From the IMG/VR virus record IMGVR_UViG_3300010885_031189, positions 1 through 64,000 of that record: 64,000 nucleotides of DNA; one strand, 5' to 3'. Below, piece by piece: positions 31,805 to 41,411 of this stretch. Source of the DNA: a virus. The position numbers and the translations under genes are program-made. Under the pieces are notes generated by a model, which saw only the letters and a program-made list of their open reading frames with translations, searched no databases and was not told the DNA's origin. How positions within the stretch are numbered: position 1 is the first letter of the stretch; each line of letters begins with the position of its first letter.

Positions 31805-32215
31805 TTAAATAGTAGAGTTGTCAGGCTTTGGATTAGCAGTTTTTATTGCATTTATAACATCATAAAACGGTTGTGATTTAGGTGTATCTCCGGTATCCAT
31901 AGAGTGCCATAGCATATCTAATTGTTCGTTAATACTAGGATATATACTTTTTCTAGCAATTCTGTATGCGTATGCAGATGCATCATCTGCTGGTAATGCA
32001 ACCGCTGTTGAAATTGGAGCTATTACTTTTCCACCTGGGATAATTTTCTTTGTTACAACATCAACTGCATCTGTTGTACTATCTGATTGTTCAGCTAATA
32101 AAAATTCACCCGGCCAAGGACCTACTTGAAGAGGTAGTACAGAGTCATCACATGAGCCAGTCCGTAATATAACTCCATTGCTATTATAGATTGTAAAATA
32201 GGTTTGCATATTCAT
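31805..32215 (-). CDS. Tail fibre assembly-like protein
   Basis: A 136-residue protein. The C-terminal part YPSINEQLDMLWHSMDTGD ... FYDVINAIKTANPKP follows the YPxxxEQLDxL pattern common in short phage tail-fibre assembly and tail accessory proteins. The N-terminal half is beta-rich with FTIYNSNGVILRTGSC. It lies directly downstream of the long fibre gene, as fibre chaperones often do. Confidence 0.62.
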   Translation of the reverse strand: MNMQTYFTIYNSNGVILRTGSCDDSVLPLQVGPWPGEFLLAEQSDSTTDAVDVVTKKIIPGGKVIAPISTAVALPADDASAYAYRIARKSIYPSINEQLDMLWHSMDTGDTPKSQPFYDVINAIKTANPKPDNSTI

Positions 32216-32236
32216 TATTTCTTAATTATTGTTACA

Positions 32237-34078
32237 TTATACTGCATAATCTCTCCATATGCGTATGATTGTCGTACAATATCCATCTTTAGCAACCATA
32301 TGCATACTGGGAGAACCATCTGTAGTTGTAATTGCTGCAGATATATCAGCGGCAGTAGCTAATGTAAATCTACCAACGCCGAATATAGTTGCGGTTTGCC
32401 AATCTCCTACTGTATTTACTCCGGCTGTACTTAAAACCTCATACACTATTAGGTCAGGAACCCAAAAAGTATACTCAGTGCCAGGATCAACCTTACTGCC
32501 ACCAATCGTTTCAGTGACATAAGACCCAGTGTTTGCAATAGTAGTTGGATTTCTAATAATAGCGGTATAACATGAATCATTTGTATCGCTACCCGCAGAT
32601 TTCACTGGGACTGATAACTCATAAAAATATGTACCTGCTTGCAAATTTATTCTATACAAATCAGTATCCACTGCACCACAATGATTATTTAATGCGGCCG
32701 CATCTAATGGAAGAGGTAGCCAATAATTAAGAGGTATGCCTGGACCTGGACCTGGACCTTTATAAGTTCTCACATAATCGGGCAATGATGCGCCGGGAGC
32801 TATTTTATTAATTGTTATTGCATCAGTAGCAATAGCTTCAGTCACTACTGTTCCATGTACTAACAAATTACCATTGATAGATACATTGCCATTCATTGCA
32901 ATATTACCACCAGTAACAGAAAATGGATTTTTACTGCCACCATCTGTAAATATTTTGAAAGTATCAGCATTTATAATAAATTCAGATGGTCCGGTTATTC
33001 CTGACAAAATCTGGAATCCTGCGATGTGTCCACCTGCATTTAAAGTAACTCCATATTTTGCAGAGACACCATTAATTGAACTTGATAGCGTTGATACATT
33101 AGAAGTTAAATTACCAACAGTGGATGTTACACCTGATATCTGGGTAGCATAAGAACTAGTTGCATTAGCTACTGCTTCTGCAAAGTCAAGTATTCCAGCA
33201 GAAGTAGTTACATTGCCTGTAGTAATACTTGCATACAGTGAATCTATGCGTGATGCTATTGCTAAATTGGCAGTTGTTTGTGTTTGTTCGGTGCTTCTTA
33301 TCCAAGCTGATGTATTAGAAGTTAATGTTGTAACATTAGATTCTAGTCCACTAATTCTAGTGCCATAACTACCAGTCGCATTAGCTACTGCCGATGCAAA
33401 ATCAAGAATTCCAGCAGTAGTAGTTACATTACCTGTTGTGACATTTGCTAATAGCGTATCTATTCTCTGAGCTATTGCTAAGTTTGCAGATGCATAAACA
33501 TAGTCAACATGACTGATCAATGCTGTTGTATTAGATTCCAACGAATTATAGTTAGCTTGCAGTGTCTCTACATGTGTTGCCAGAGAATAAGTTGCAGTAG
33601 CTACTGCTTCATAGAAGTCAGTTATTCCCGCAGAAGTTGTTACACCACCTGACGTAAGATTAGCCCCTAATGTCATTATAGTATTTGCCCATGCTATATT
33701 AGCATTTGCGAATGTATTAGATAGATAGGTAATCCAAGCAGTAGAATTACTAGAGGTGGAACTTAAATTACCAGCGAGGCCTGCTATATTTGCCATTACT
33801 GAATCTTCTGGAATACGAACATTGACCCAACCAGATGGTTTATAATAACTTAGTCTATCATTTCCAATATCATACCATGTTTGTCCTAGTAAAGGATGTG
33901 CTGGTTGAACATTACTTGCAAAATTTTCAACAAGATGTACTAAATTAGTGTTTACTGATGTACCATAATTAATAGAACCTCTACCTACTAGTGATATACT
34001 AGTTGCAGAGGTATTAATTGTCTGTTCTGGTACGGCAACTAGTAAGTTACCATTTGATCTATATATACTGTATGTCAT
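32237..34078 (-). CDS. Long tail fibre protein
   Basis: A 613-residue fibre. The first 70 residues (YSIYRSNGNLLVAVPEQTINT ... LLGQTWYD) are shared with the protein at 35912-36718 and form the virion-attachment module. The middle (about 90-330) is a heptad-like helical shaft with repeated units ITTGNVTTSAGILDF and TSAWIxxxxxxxxxANLAIA. The C-terminal half is a beta-rich tip with a short Gly-Pro run. It is inferred to be trimeric and receptor-binding. A CATAAATA late element lies 46 bases upstream of the start. Confidence 0.8.
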   Translation of the reverse strand: MTYSIYRSNGNLLVAVPEQTINTSATSISLVGRGSINYGTSVNTNLVHLVENFASNVQPAHPLLGQTWYDIGNDRLSYYKPSGWVNVRIPEDSVMANIAGLAGNLSSTSSNSTAWITYLSNTFANANIAWANTIMTLGANLTSGGVTTSAGITDFYEAVATATYSLATHVETLQANYNSLESNTTALISHVDYVYASANLAIAQRIDTLLANVTTGNVTTTAGILDFASAVANATGSYGTRISGLESNVTTLTSNTSAWIRSTEQTQTTANLAIASRIDSLYASITTGNVTTSAGILDFAEAVANATSSYATQISGVTSTVGNLTSNVSTLSSSINGVSAKYGVTLNAGGHIAGFQILSGITGPSEFIINADTFKIFTDGGSKNPFSVTGGNIAMNGNVSINGNLLVHGTVVTEAIATDAITINKIAPGASLPDYVRTYKGPGPGPGIPLNYWLPLPLDAAALNNHCGAVDTDLYRINLQAGTYFYELSVPVKSAGSDTNDSCYTAIIRNPTTIANTGSYVTETIGGSKVDPGTEYTFWVPDLIVYEVLSTAGVNTVGDWQTATIFGVGRFTLATAADISAAITTTDGSPSMHMVAKDGYCTTIIRIWRDYAV

Positions 34079-34129
34079 TCTAGTTTATTTCTGTAGTTAA
34101 TATTGATAGGTACTGTGTGCATTTAATAC

Positions 34130-34137
34130 TATTTATG
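34130..34137 (-). promoter_or_regulatory. Late promoter candidate CATAAATA
   Basis: On the minus strand the sequence reads CATAAATA, with the ATAAATA late core. The expected start is near 34124, ahead of the long fibre gene. Confidence 0.5.
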
Positions 34138-34171
34138 CCAGGTTACCTATTTCAAGAAACCTGTGTGCATA

Positions 34172-35905
34172 TTATGGAGTTTTACGTAGAATTATTAATA
34201 TTGCTCTATTGTCTGCAAATATGCCATACCCTTTATTCTCAGCAGGTACATCTTCATAATGTCCACCCATCATATCTTGAGAGCCGGTGTCATTAACAAA
34301 ATACTGATATGCAGGTATAAACACTGATTGTCTCATTCGTTGTGGAACTGTTGCCCCGGTGTTATTTACCGCAAGTATAGCTGATGAACTGGCATGCCAC
34401 GTTTGTGCGGCTGTAATAGTATTACTACCAGTATACTCTAAATTATTTAATTCTGATGTATTATAGTCTATACTATCCGATCCAATCAACAGACTAATCA
34501 TACCGCTAGGCAAATCATATTGGAAATATGTATTATCAGGTCCAGTATTTCCAACAGGAGTGTATGGTCCTTGATATATAGACCAACCACCAGGTATTAA
34601 TGCACTATACGCTGCGACACCATAATTATGTACCCCATCCCAATTGTTCCAGTGGAAGTCAGTATATACATTGCTTGGTGCATTAGCGCAGTCTCCGGTA
34701 ACCTGAGATATTGATAACGCATGAGCTAGTGGTATATTTGTTAGTACATATGGAGAAGCATCAGCGTCTGGTGTCGTTACAGGAATCGGAGTAGCTGCAT
34801 TCCAGTATACATTACGACCAGACACCCATGTTAATGTTGTCCATTTTGCAACAGTAATAGAGCATGATGCTGCGTCGGAGAAGTGATAATTTACTTTAGT
34901 ATTCTGCTGTGAATAGTTGTTTTCATGGTAGCCTGTAGTAGATGCATCTCCCGGGTAAATAGTTGCTTGAAAAGGTACGCCTCCCGATTGGGACCCAGTT
35001 CCATCATGCGAAAGAAAACTTCTAAACAAGTTAGTTCGGTTGTTCCAGAAATAGTTTGCTAGTTCAAGTTGAGTTGATCCAGGAGCTAAATTAATACCTA
35101 CACTAATCGCATTAGTTGGAACAATACCATTTAATGTCAAGGTGAATGTTTTTCCACTGCTGGTTGTAGTGAATGTGAATATAATTTCGCTAGCTCCACC
35201 TGCAGTAAAGTGTAGCCCTGTTAATGGTGCTGAATTAATATCAGCAGAAGTAACACCTGTTATAGTGAAAGGTATTGCTGTTCCATTTACAACATTAGTT
35301 GTTGCTAAGTGTATGGTAACTGTTCCACCTACATCAACCGTTGCAGCACTTCTAGATAAAGTATATGTAGGATCAGATGAAGTAATAGAAGTATCATTAA
35401 TGATAAGATTACTTGTTGCTACTATTGGACCTGAACCTGAACCAGTATGTAAATTGAATGTTGCTATTTCTAGACCTTCGGTTAAATTATCAGCATTAAT
35501 TGTTCTAGAAAAAGAAGCAGTATTACTGACTATGGAAGCAGTCCCGGTTAACACACCGTCAGTAAAGTCTGCAGTAGTAATTCCGGTACCACTTGTTGTC
35601 CAGTATACTGTACTGTTTGGAACTCCTACTGAAGTAATCGTAAATATTACAGTATCACCTTCATTTTTAGTAATAATTGTTGGAGTCATTATATAGGATG
35701 ATGCAGAGGCCCCGTGAAAATTACCAATTGATATAGTTCCTGCTGCAGGAATTGCTGTTTGAACATTGTTTGGGTATCCAACTGCACCACTGGCAGTATA
35801 TGATCCGCCTGCATAATATTCACTTATAGCTACAGGGTTAGTTCCACCAAATTCTATTTGTATATTCCCTAATGATAGTGGATTTGCGTAAACTGGTAAG
35901 GTCAC
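34172..35905 (-). CDS. Tail fibre with Calx-beta-like domain
   Basis: A 577-residue fibre protein. The N-terminus (LPVYANPLSLGNIQIEFGG ... ISIGNFHG) is an attachment-type module seen in marine phage tail proteins. Residues about 75-170 have the Calx-beta outline NEGDTVIFTITSVGVPNSTVYWTTSG ... EGLEIATFNL, and a related second unit follows. The C-terminal part is Trp/Tyr/Asn-rich and probably binds the host surface. It is one of three consecutive fibre genes read leftward. Confidence 0.75.
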   Translation of the reverse strand: MTLPVYANPLSLGNIQIEFGGTNPVAISEYYAGGSYTASGAVGYPNNVQTAIPAAGTISIGNFHGASASSYIMTPTIITKNEGDTVIFTITSVGVPNSTVYWTTSGTGITTADFTDGVLTGTASIVSNTASFSRTINADNLTEGLEIATFNLHTGSGSGPIVATSNLIINDTSITSSDPTYTLSRSAATVDVGGTVTIHLATTNVVNGTAIPFTITGVTSADINSAPLTGLHFTAGGASEIIFTFTTTSSGKTFTLTLNGIVPTNAISVGINLAPGSTQLELANYFWNNRTNLFRSFLSHDGTGSQSGGVPFQATIYPGDASTTGYHENNYSQQNTKVNYHFSDAASCSITVAKWTTLTWVSGRNVYWNAATPIPVTTPDADASPYVLTNIPLAHALSISQVTGDCANAPSNVYTDFHWNNWDGVHNYGVAAYSALIPGGWSIYQGPYTPVGNTGPDNTYFQYDLPSGMISLLIGSDSIDYNTSELNNLEYTGSNTITAAQTWHASSSAILAVNNTGATVPQRMRQSVFIPAYQYFVNDTGSQDMMGGHYEDVPAENKGYGIFADNRAILIILRKTP

Positions 35906-35911
35906 AGTAAG

Positions 35912-36718
35912 TTACCCCTTCTTTAGGATAGCGACTTCATTCTTTAATTCCTTAATTGCTTCTATTAGTAATGGAATTAATCTTTCATATTGAACTGTTA
36001 AATATTTCTCATCAATTGGTGCTGGAACAACTATTTCTGGTAAAACTTCCATAACTTCTTGCGCACTAACTCCTACTTCAGGTTTAGCGACATATCCCAA
36101 ACTTTGTGCCAATTCATTTGCAGAGTAATGAAATCCATTTAGTTGACATACTTTATCTAATGCGTTTTCTATGTTACCAATACGATTTTTCAATCTGTCA
36201 TCCGAATAGTATGCCACTATATCATTTGTTGCTCTAATTTGTCCAGCTACACCGCTAGCTGCAGTACCGACACCTAAAGAAACAACTTGTGGATTGGAAG
36301 TGTATACTGGAATACCAGCACCACCACTAGTTAATAATTGTCCTACTGTTCCTGGACCAAAAAATCCAGTAGTATTCACTGATGTTTGATATGGAACCTG
36401 ACCAGTTGTGCCATTGGCTAAATTAGTTGATATTACAGGTACACTTAATGTAGACGATATTGTCACCCATGTAGTTGCATTACGATATTTTAAAGTATTG
36501 GTAGAAGAGTCATACCACAGTTGACCTTTTAAGGGTGTAGTAGGTGCATTAGTATCTGCAAAATTTTCCAATAAGTGGACAAAATTTTCGTTTAACACTT
36601 CGCCATATCCAGCGAAGTTTTTACCAATCAATGTTAGACTAGTGAAGTTATTATCGGATGTACCGTCTTCTACTGCTACTAATAGATTATTATTAGTCAA
36701 ATTTATGTTATATGCCAT
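35912..36718 (-). CDS. Tail fibre with S74 self-cleaving chaperone
   Basis: A 268-residue protein. The N-terminal 75 residues match the attachment module of the long fibre at 32237-34078 (NNLLVAVEDGTS ... LKGQLWYDSS). The C-terminal 100 residues are an intramolecular chaperone of the peptidase S74 type: YYSDDRLKNRIGNIENALDKV (SDDRLK cleavage segment), GVSAQEVMEVLPEIV and a final coiled coil LLIEAIKELKNEVAIL. Such domains help trimerise fibres and are then cut off. A GATAAATA late element lies upstream. Confidence 0.85.
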   Translation of the reverse strand: MAYNINLTNNNLLVAVEDGTSDNNFTSLTLIGKNFAGYGEVLNENFVHLLENFADTNAPTTPLKGQLWYDSSTNTLKYRNATTWVTISSTLSVPVISTNLANGTTGQVPYQTSVNTTGFFGPGTVGQLLTSGGAGIPVYTSNPQVVSLGVGTAASGVAGQIRATNDIVAYYSDDRLKNRIGNIENALDKVCQLNGFHYSANELAQSLGYVAKPEVGVSAQEVMEVLPEIVVPAPIDEKYLTVQYERLIPLLIEAIKELKNEVAILKKG

Positions 36719-36739
36719 GAGATTTAAATTCCTATAATA

Positions 36740-36747
36740 TATTTATC
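36740..36747 (-). promoter_or_regulatory. Late promoter candidate GATAAATA
   Basis: Minus-strand GATAAATA. Expected start near 36734 gives a 16-base leader to the S74 fibre gene, containing an AGGA ribosome site. Confidence 0.55.
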
Positions 36748-36759
36748 GTAGACTATATG

Positions 36760-37389
36760 TCAAACTTGATTGGTTAGATTGGTTAGTGTTTGTATTCTAA
36801 CTGTATAATCAATTTGAATCAATCGGTTAAGACTTTTTTGTATTGGATGGAAAACCACATGTGTTAATAGTTTGCCGGTTCCTGGTCCGGCAGCACTCCA
36901 ACCCCTGAGTCCTAATTCATCAAATACAAAAGTACCATTAGTATTTGACCCATTATCAAACGCAAATTGACCAGTAGGCTCACCATAATTCAGCAAACAA
37001 CTAACTAATATATCAGTATATACTGTGCCGGGTACATGCCTTATAGACATATTATTTCTGATGGGATCAGGATTAAGATCACTTGTATCATCTATAATTT
37101 TATAGTATGTTGGATTATACAAATTTGAATTTTGCGTATTTACATTTGCAGGTAAATAATTTATAATACCAGTGGGATCAATTGCAGTTCCACCGTTACC
37201 GAAATGCATTTCATATAAGTAATTAGTTTTTTTATTTGCCAAATTATAAGCCAATGCTTGACTCATATTTTCAAAGTGAATAGCATTCTTTTTGTCAACT
37301 AATACTGAAGGATTTTCACTATCAGTCACATCTGTGATTTTAATAAAGCCTTGAATGATTGACTGTAATGATTCGTTGGACATTCCCAT
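36760..37389 (-). CDS. Conserved tail or baseplate structural protein
   Basis: A 209-residue protein with AAAGGG ahead of the start. It contains GFIKITDVTDSENPSVLVDKKNAIHFENM, a common opening of T4-like phage tail proteins, then HFGNGGTAIDPTGIINYLP and the final VVFHPIQKSLNRLIQIDYTVRIQTL, both familiar from hypotheticals beside cyanophage baseplate genes. It is inferred to be a virion structural protein at the baseplate-fibre junction. The small gene upstream repeats its first domain. Confidence 0.68.
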   Translation of the reverse strand: MGMSNESLQSIIQGFIKITDVTDSENPSVLVDKKNAIHFENMSQALAYNLANKKTNYLYEMHFGNGGTAIDPTGIINYLPANVNTQNSNLYNPTYYKIIDDTSDLNPDPIRNNMSIRHVPGTVYTDILVSCLLNYGEPTGQFAFDNGSNTNGTFVFDELGLRGWSAAGPGTGKLLTHVVFHPIQKSLNRLIQIDYTVRIQTLTNLTNQV

Positions 37390-37409
37390 TTCTACCCTTT
37401 AAATATTAA

Positions 37410-37565
37410 TTATGCACGACTTTGAATCAAAATTTCTCCAGATGCTGGATCAAAAATTTTAATAAAACCTTGCACTGATATCCCGCTATTTTCATCTGGC
37501 ATACTTTCACTATCCTCTAGTTCGGTAACCTCGGTTGAATCAGTGCTATGTTCATTATTTATCAT
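37410..37565 (-). CDS. 51-residue truncated paralogue of next gene
   Basis: A short minus-strand gene. After an acidic N-terminus (STEVTELEDSESMPDE) it reads SVQGFIKIFDPASGEILIQSRA and stops. The QGFIKI-x-D element equals the start of the downstream structural protein (IQGFIKITD). It is therefore either a real short paralogue or the remnant of a duplicated gene. It lies between the 1268-residue baseplate gene and its longer relative. Confidence 0.55.
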   Translation of the reverse strand: MINNEHSTDSTEVTELEDSESMPDENSGISVQGFIKIFDPASGEILIQSRA

Positions 37566-37584
37566 ATAATATAACTCTATTTAG

Positions 37585-40500
37585 TTAGTAGATGTATGGT
37601 GCTACAATTGATGGTTCTGTAATGGCCTGTTGCACACTAATATCCTCAACTGGTGTCCCAGCATCATATAGATCACCTACTGAGGTACCACCACATCCTC
37701 TTGTTAATTGACCTAATACAGCACCAGACTTGGTATAATACTGTATTCTTTCACCATCAATGTATACTATACCAGGAATTAATCCTGGGGCATTCGGAGT
37801 AGGCAATGTAGTACCATCTGTGACCGTGATAATTGAATCAGTGATATGTAATGGTTCAGCTAATGTGGTTATGTTAGCATGTGTAATATTAGTGTAGAAT
37901 ATTTCTTCATTTATATCAACAAACATTCTAAATCCCATAGTACCGGTCAATGATGATAGTACTGCTATTGATACTGAATCATACATAGTTCCAGGAATAT
38001 GTTCGTCAGGCGAATGAGAATATAATTGGTTAATGAATGTTCCACCAGAAACAATAATATTAGCAGTAGAAATTCCATTTATACTACTGAATAATCCACC
38101 AAATATAGTACTATCGTCTGGAACTTGATCATCACTATCTGCTGATGAATCTACTTCAATTCCTGGAACTAATGATGTTAATACTCTAGGTGGCATACTA
38201 CTCGTAGGTTGATAACATGCCATAATTCTATCATTTGCATTATCAAAAGAACCAGAATCAACTAACTTGAATATGCCAAAGTCAAATCGGCCCGATCCAG
38301 GAGCGTCTATTGAATTAATATATCCCTGTCCCTTATATTGAACAAGTGTATTTGGAGGGTATGATTGTTCAAAAATGTCACTGTCATATAGAGAAGAATC
38401 AAATCCACCCTTTACCCAATCAACAACGCGGCTGGTGTATGAAATACGATCAAATTTTATTGTTGATTTTACTTTACGAGTTTTTATATTTGTTAATATT
38501 GGTACTGCTTGTGCCCAACGAGAGACAGGAATGTCCATCAATCCCATATAATCTCTATCAGTAATATCTCTACTTGCTTCATCATATGAATCGTATTCTT
38601 CAGGTAGAATGTCATACCCTAAGTTAACAATTGATTGTTCTGGTACAATTCTAGTTACTATTAATTGCCCTCTATACATGTAAAAATCAAACTCGCATAC
38701 TGCGATTGTACTAAGATCATCTGCTCCATTGTATATCTCAAGCCCTTTTCCTTCACCTGAAGTTGGTCTTCCTACTAAAATATATGATGATCTACGTTTA
38801 AATAGTAATTGAGCACCAAATCTTTCAGAACTAGCTCCACATCTATACATTGCTTCTTGAAGTGCAGTATCAAATATATTTAATTGAGGTTCATCATCCG
38901 TTTGTACAATAACAATGTAATCTTTGCTAGTATTATTGAGATCCGCGGTTAACTCAGCAACTTTGCTTACATCACCATATATATCATATGTTTTACTGAA
39001 TGCTAAATCTAATACACCATTATATATTCTAATACGATGTAATGTATAACTACGGGTAGCTGAATATATCAAACTTCCAGTTTCACCATCATATAATCCA
39101 GAAGCAAGAGTTCCAGTAATATCATTATAACCTCTTGATATGACTTTATATTTTATTGGTACAGTGACTGGAGTTACTCCTGTCCCAGATATTTTCACCA
39201 ATGGTGTACTAGTATACCCACTGCCTTGATTTGTGATGTAAATTTTTTGTATGCTACCATTTGATGAATTTATAGTAGCATATGCTTTAGCTCCTGAACC
39301 ATTACCATCAGTACTAATTATAGAAATGTCAGGCGATGTTATATAACCATATCCAGGAGATACTAATTCTATACTGCCTACTCCGTAAGTATGATGATTT
39401 TTCCAATCAACATATTTTGGTTTATTAAATAAGATAGCATCTTTGTTTACATATTCACCATTTGGGCTCCTGTATACATTCAAATCTGAATCGTAATATG
39501 CAGGTAAATCAAAGTCCGATATTGCAATAGGAGCATTTTCTAGTCCATAATGACTGATTATGTATTCACGGATCTTAGTTCTGTATGGCTTGATTTCATT
39601 GATATAATCAAGATAGTTATCCCATTTATCTTTGCTGTAGCTAGATGGTTGTAGTAATCCATCAATTTCTTGTTTTAATGAAATAAAGCTAGTTTTAAAT
39701 GCCCAGTCTATTGTCTGTTGCTCCGCTATAATACAATAAATCAACACAAATATCAATTTGTTGTATTCCTCCAATAATTCATCAACAAACAGGTCTTCTG
39801 CCAATCCTGATAATATATATCTAAACTCAATAAAAGAATTTCTATCAAAATAATCTACGTCAATAGTGTCAGAGTCAAATCCACTTGTCTTCCATAAATC
39901 TTGACTTAATTCAATCGTTCCATTTTCAAGACCTATTAAGCTGCGTGTATCAGCAGAAGAATACAAGTATATTTCAAATTTACCTTGCTCATTGGTTGTT
40001 ATTTTTACTATATCCCCTGCCTTAAGAGTAAGTTTATATACATCTTTTTCTAATTTCACATTATAGTTAATTTTAGTAGTATTACTGTATCCAGTGGCAT
40101 ACCAATTAACAAATTTCCAATACTTGGTCACATCAAATGCTTGAATAGTATTAAATACCCAGACCTTAACTGAATTTATTTCAGTTAATTTATATAATAC
40201 CCAATATCCATCATGTGTGCTATCACTTTTAACTAATATTATATAACCAGGACTCTTTAAACTTATGCTTATTAGGTCCAAATCTTCCTTAGTATCTACT
40301 ACTTCATCATATTTTGACTCTGCTGGAAAAGGAGCCATTGCATATAAATTATCTGATAAGGTCAAATAATTATTAATCAATTTATTTGTAACCGGATGCT
40401 GTATTAATATAGAATTTATATAATCAACTATTTTCTCAACCATAGCTAACCTGTTAATTATTAAGGTTTGTCTAGGGCGAATACTTAATCCAAGTTTGTT

Positions 40501-41391
40501 ACCAGCAGATAATTTAAAATCTGGAACTAAATTTAAAGTTGAATCTGCTCCAATTAAACTGTCTAATAGCTTTTTAATTATACGAGGCGGTACTAATCTC
40601 TTATCATTGTTTTCTTGTACTAGTTCATATTCACTATGGATAATATTTTCATTCAATGAAGTTTGATATCCTATATACAACGCAGTATCTGACTCTGATA
40701 GATATTTCCCTATGTTATATAACGATACACTATTGTCTTTCAATATGGCAGCGTATGGAATACCTTGAGTTTTTGGATTAGATATCATATCTTCCAATGT
40801 AACTACACTATGGGTTTTCGTTGGGTCTATCTTTGTATTCTTTGCTCGTACCCAATAATAATACTTACTGCTAATTACACCAGTAACTTCATTTACATAT
40901 GCTAACTCAACATACGCACTATCATCTTGATACTTTGGTATTCCATTTAAGTCAGCTTCAACATATTCTGAAGGCAATACCTCGGCCGATATCCACTCAT
41001 ATACCTCAATTGTACTACCGGGAAATAATCTACCCCAATTACTTATTCTATATGCGAGCGAGTCTTGCTCGTAATCAAAATATCTTACATTATCTAAATC
41101 CCACCAGGTCTTGCCCAATTGCAGGTCACCCCAATGGAATTCCAGGTCAATTGGCAATGTATCAGAAGTTCCAATGTTATACTTTGCAGGATCAAAATTT
41201 GTTATGTAATCTAAATCCTGTTGCGCTGTGCCTAGTATCTTTCCTTTATTTGGATCAATATAATCTAGCTTAGTAAGTAATGAATTGCTTTTTACATCAT
41301 ACAAGTATAATCCAGTGACACTGTTTAAATCAACAATGGTATCTTGATTTTTAACAGTTTTCCATCCAGAAGGAAGAGGTGTAGTTGTCAT
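37585..41391 (-). CDS. Large baseplate-region structural protein with ILEI-like domain
   Basis: A 1268-residue protein in the position of T4 wedge genes 7-8. The middle (about 680-740) contains beta repeats of the type SPGYGYITSPDISI and NQGSGYTSTPLVKISG. Residues about 775-885 (YTLHRIRIYNGVLDL ... YDIYGD ... KDYIVIVQTDDEP ... ALQEAMYRCGA ... SYILVGRP) follow the ILEI/FAM3-type carbohydrate-binding fold. The C-terminus is beta-rich (YIDGERIQYYTKSG ... LTRGCGGT), like cell-surface contact modules. The exact T4 counterpart is uncertain. A GATAAATA element lies seven bases before the ATG. Confidence 0.72.
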   Translation of the reverse strand: MTTTPLPSGWKTVKNQDTIVDLNSVTGLYLYDVKSNSLLTKLDYIDPNKGKILGTAQQDLDYITNFDPAKYNIGTSDTLPIDLEFHWGDLQLGKTWWDLDNVRYFDYEQDSLAYRISNWGRLFPGSTIEVYEWISAEVLPSEYVEADLNGIPKYQDDSAYVELAYVNEVTGVISSKYYYWVRAKNTKIDPTKTHSVVTLEDMISNPKTQGIPYAAILKDNSVSLYNIGKYLSESDTALYIGYQTSLNENIIHSEYELVQENNDKRLVPPRIIKKLLDSLIGADSTLNLVPDFKLSAGNKLGLSIRPRQTLIINRLAMVEKIVDYINSILIQHPVTNKLINNYLTLSDNLYAMAPFPAESKYDEVVDTKEDLDLISISLKSPGYIILVKSDSTHDGYWVLYKLTEINSVKVWVFNTIQAFDVTKYWKFVNWYATGYSNTTKINYNVKLEKDVYKLTLKAGDIVKITTNEQGKFEIYLYSSADTRSLIGLENGTIELSQDLWKTSGFDSDTIDVDYFDRNSFIEFRYILSGLAEDLFVDELLEEYNKLIFVLIYCIIAEQQTIDWAFKTSFISLKQEIDGLLQPSSYSKDKWDNYLDYINEIKPYRTKIREYIISHYGLENAPIAISDFDLPAYYDSDLNVYRSPNGEYVNKDAILFNKPKYVDWKNHHTYGVGSIELVSPGYGYITSPDISIISTDGNGSGAKAYATINSSNGSIQKIYITNQGSGYTSTPLVKISGTGVTPVTVPIKYKVISRGYNDITGTLASGLYDGETGSLIYSATRSYTLHRIRIYNGVLDLAFSKTYDIYGDVSKVAELTADLNNTSKDYIVIVQTDDEPQLNIFDTALQEAMYRCGASSERFGAQLLFKRRSSYILVGRPTSGEGKGLEIYNGADDLSTIAVCEFDFYMYRGQLIVTRIVPEQSIVNLGYDILPEEYDSYDEASRDITDRDYMGLMDIPVSRWAQAVPILTNIKTRKVKSTIKFDRISYTSRVVDWVKGGFDSSLYDSDIFEQSYPPNTLVQYKGQGYINSIDAPGSGRFDFGIFKLVDSGSFDNANDRIMACYQPTSSMPPRVLTSLVPGIEVDSSADSDDQVPDDSTIFGGLFSSINGISTANIIVSGGTFINQLYSHSPDEHIPGTMYDSVSIAVLSSLTGTMGFRMFVDINEEIFYTNITHANITTLAEPLHITDSIITVTDGTTLPTPNAPGLIPGIVYIDGERIQYYTKSGAVLGQLTRGCGGTSVGDLYDAGTPVEDISVQQAITEPSIVAPYIY

Positions 41392-41397
41392 AATATG

Positions 41398-41405
41398 TAT
41401 TTATC
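41398..41405 (-). promoter_or_regulatory. Late promoter candidate GATAAATA, near-leaderless
   Basis: Minus-strand GATAAATA; with T4 geometry transcription starts at about 41392, one base before the ATG of the 1268-residue protein. Confidence 0.5.
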
Positions 41406-41411
41406 CTTGTA

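Noticed and set aside
35142-35696. A 184-codon plus-strand frame inside the Calx-beta fibre gene
   Set aside because: Val/Thr-rich composition is the reverse reading of a Thr/Ser/Asn-rich fibre; no ribosome site or plus-strand neighbours.
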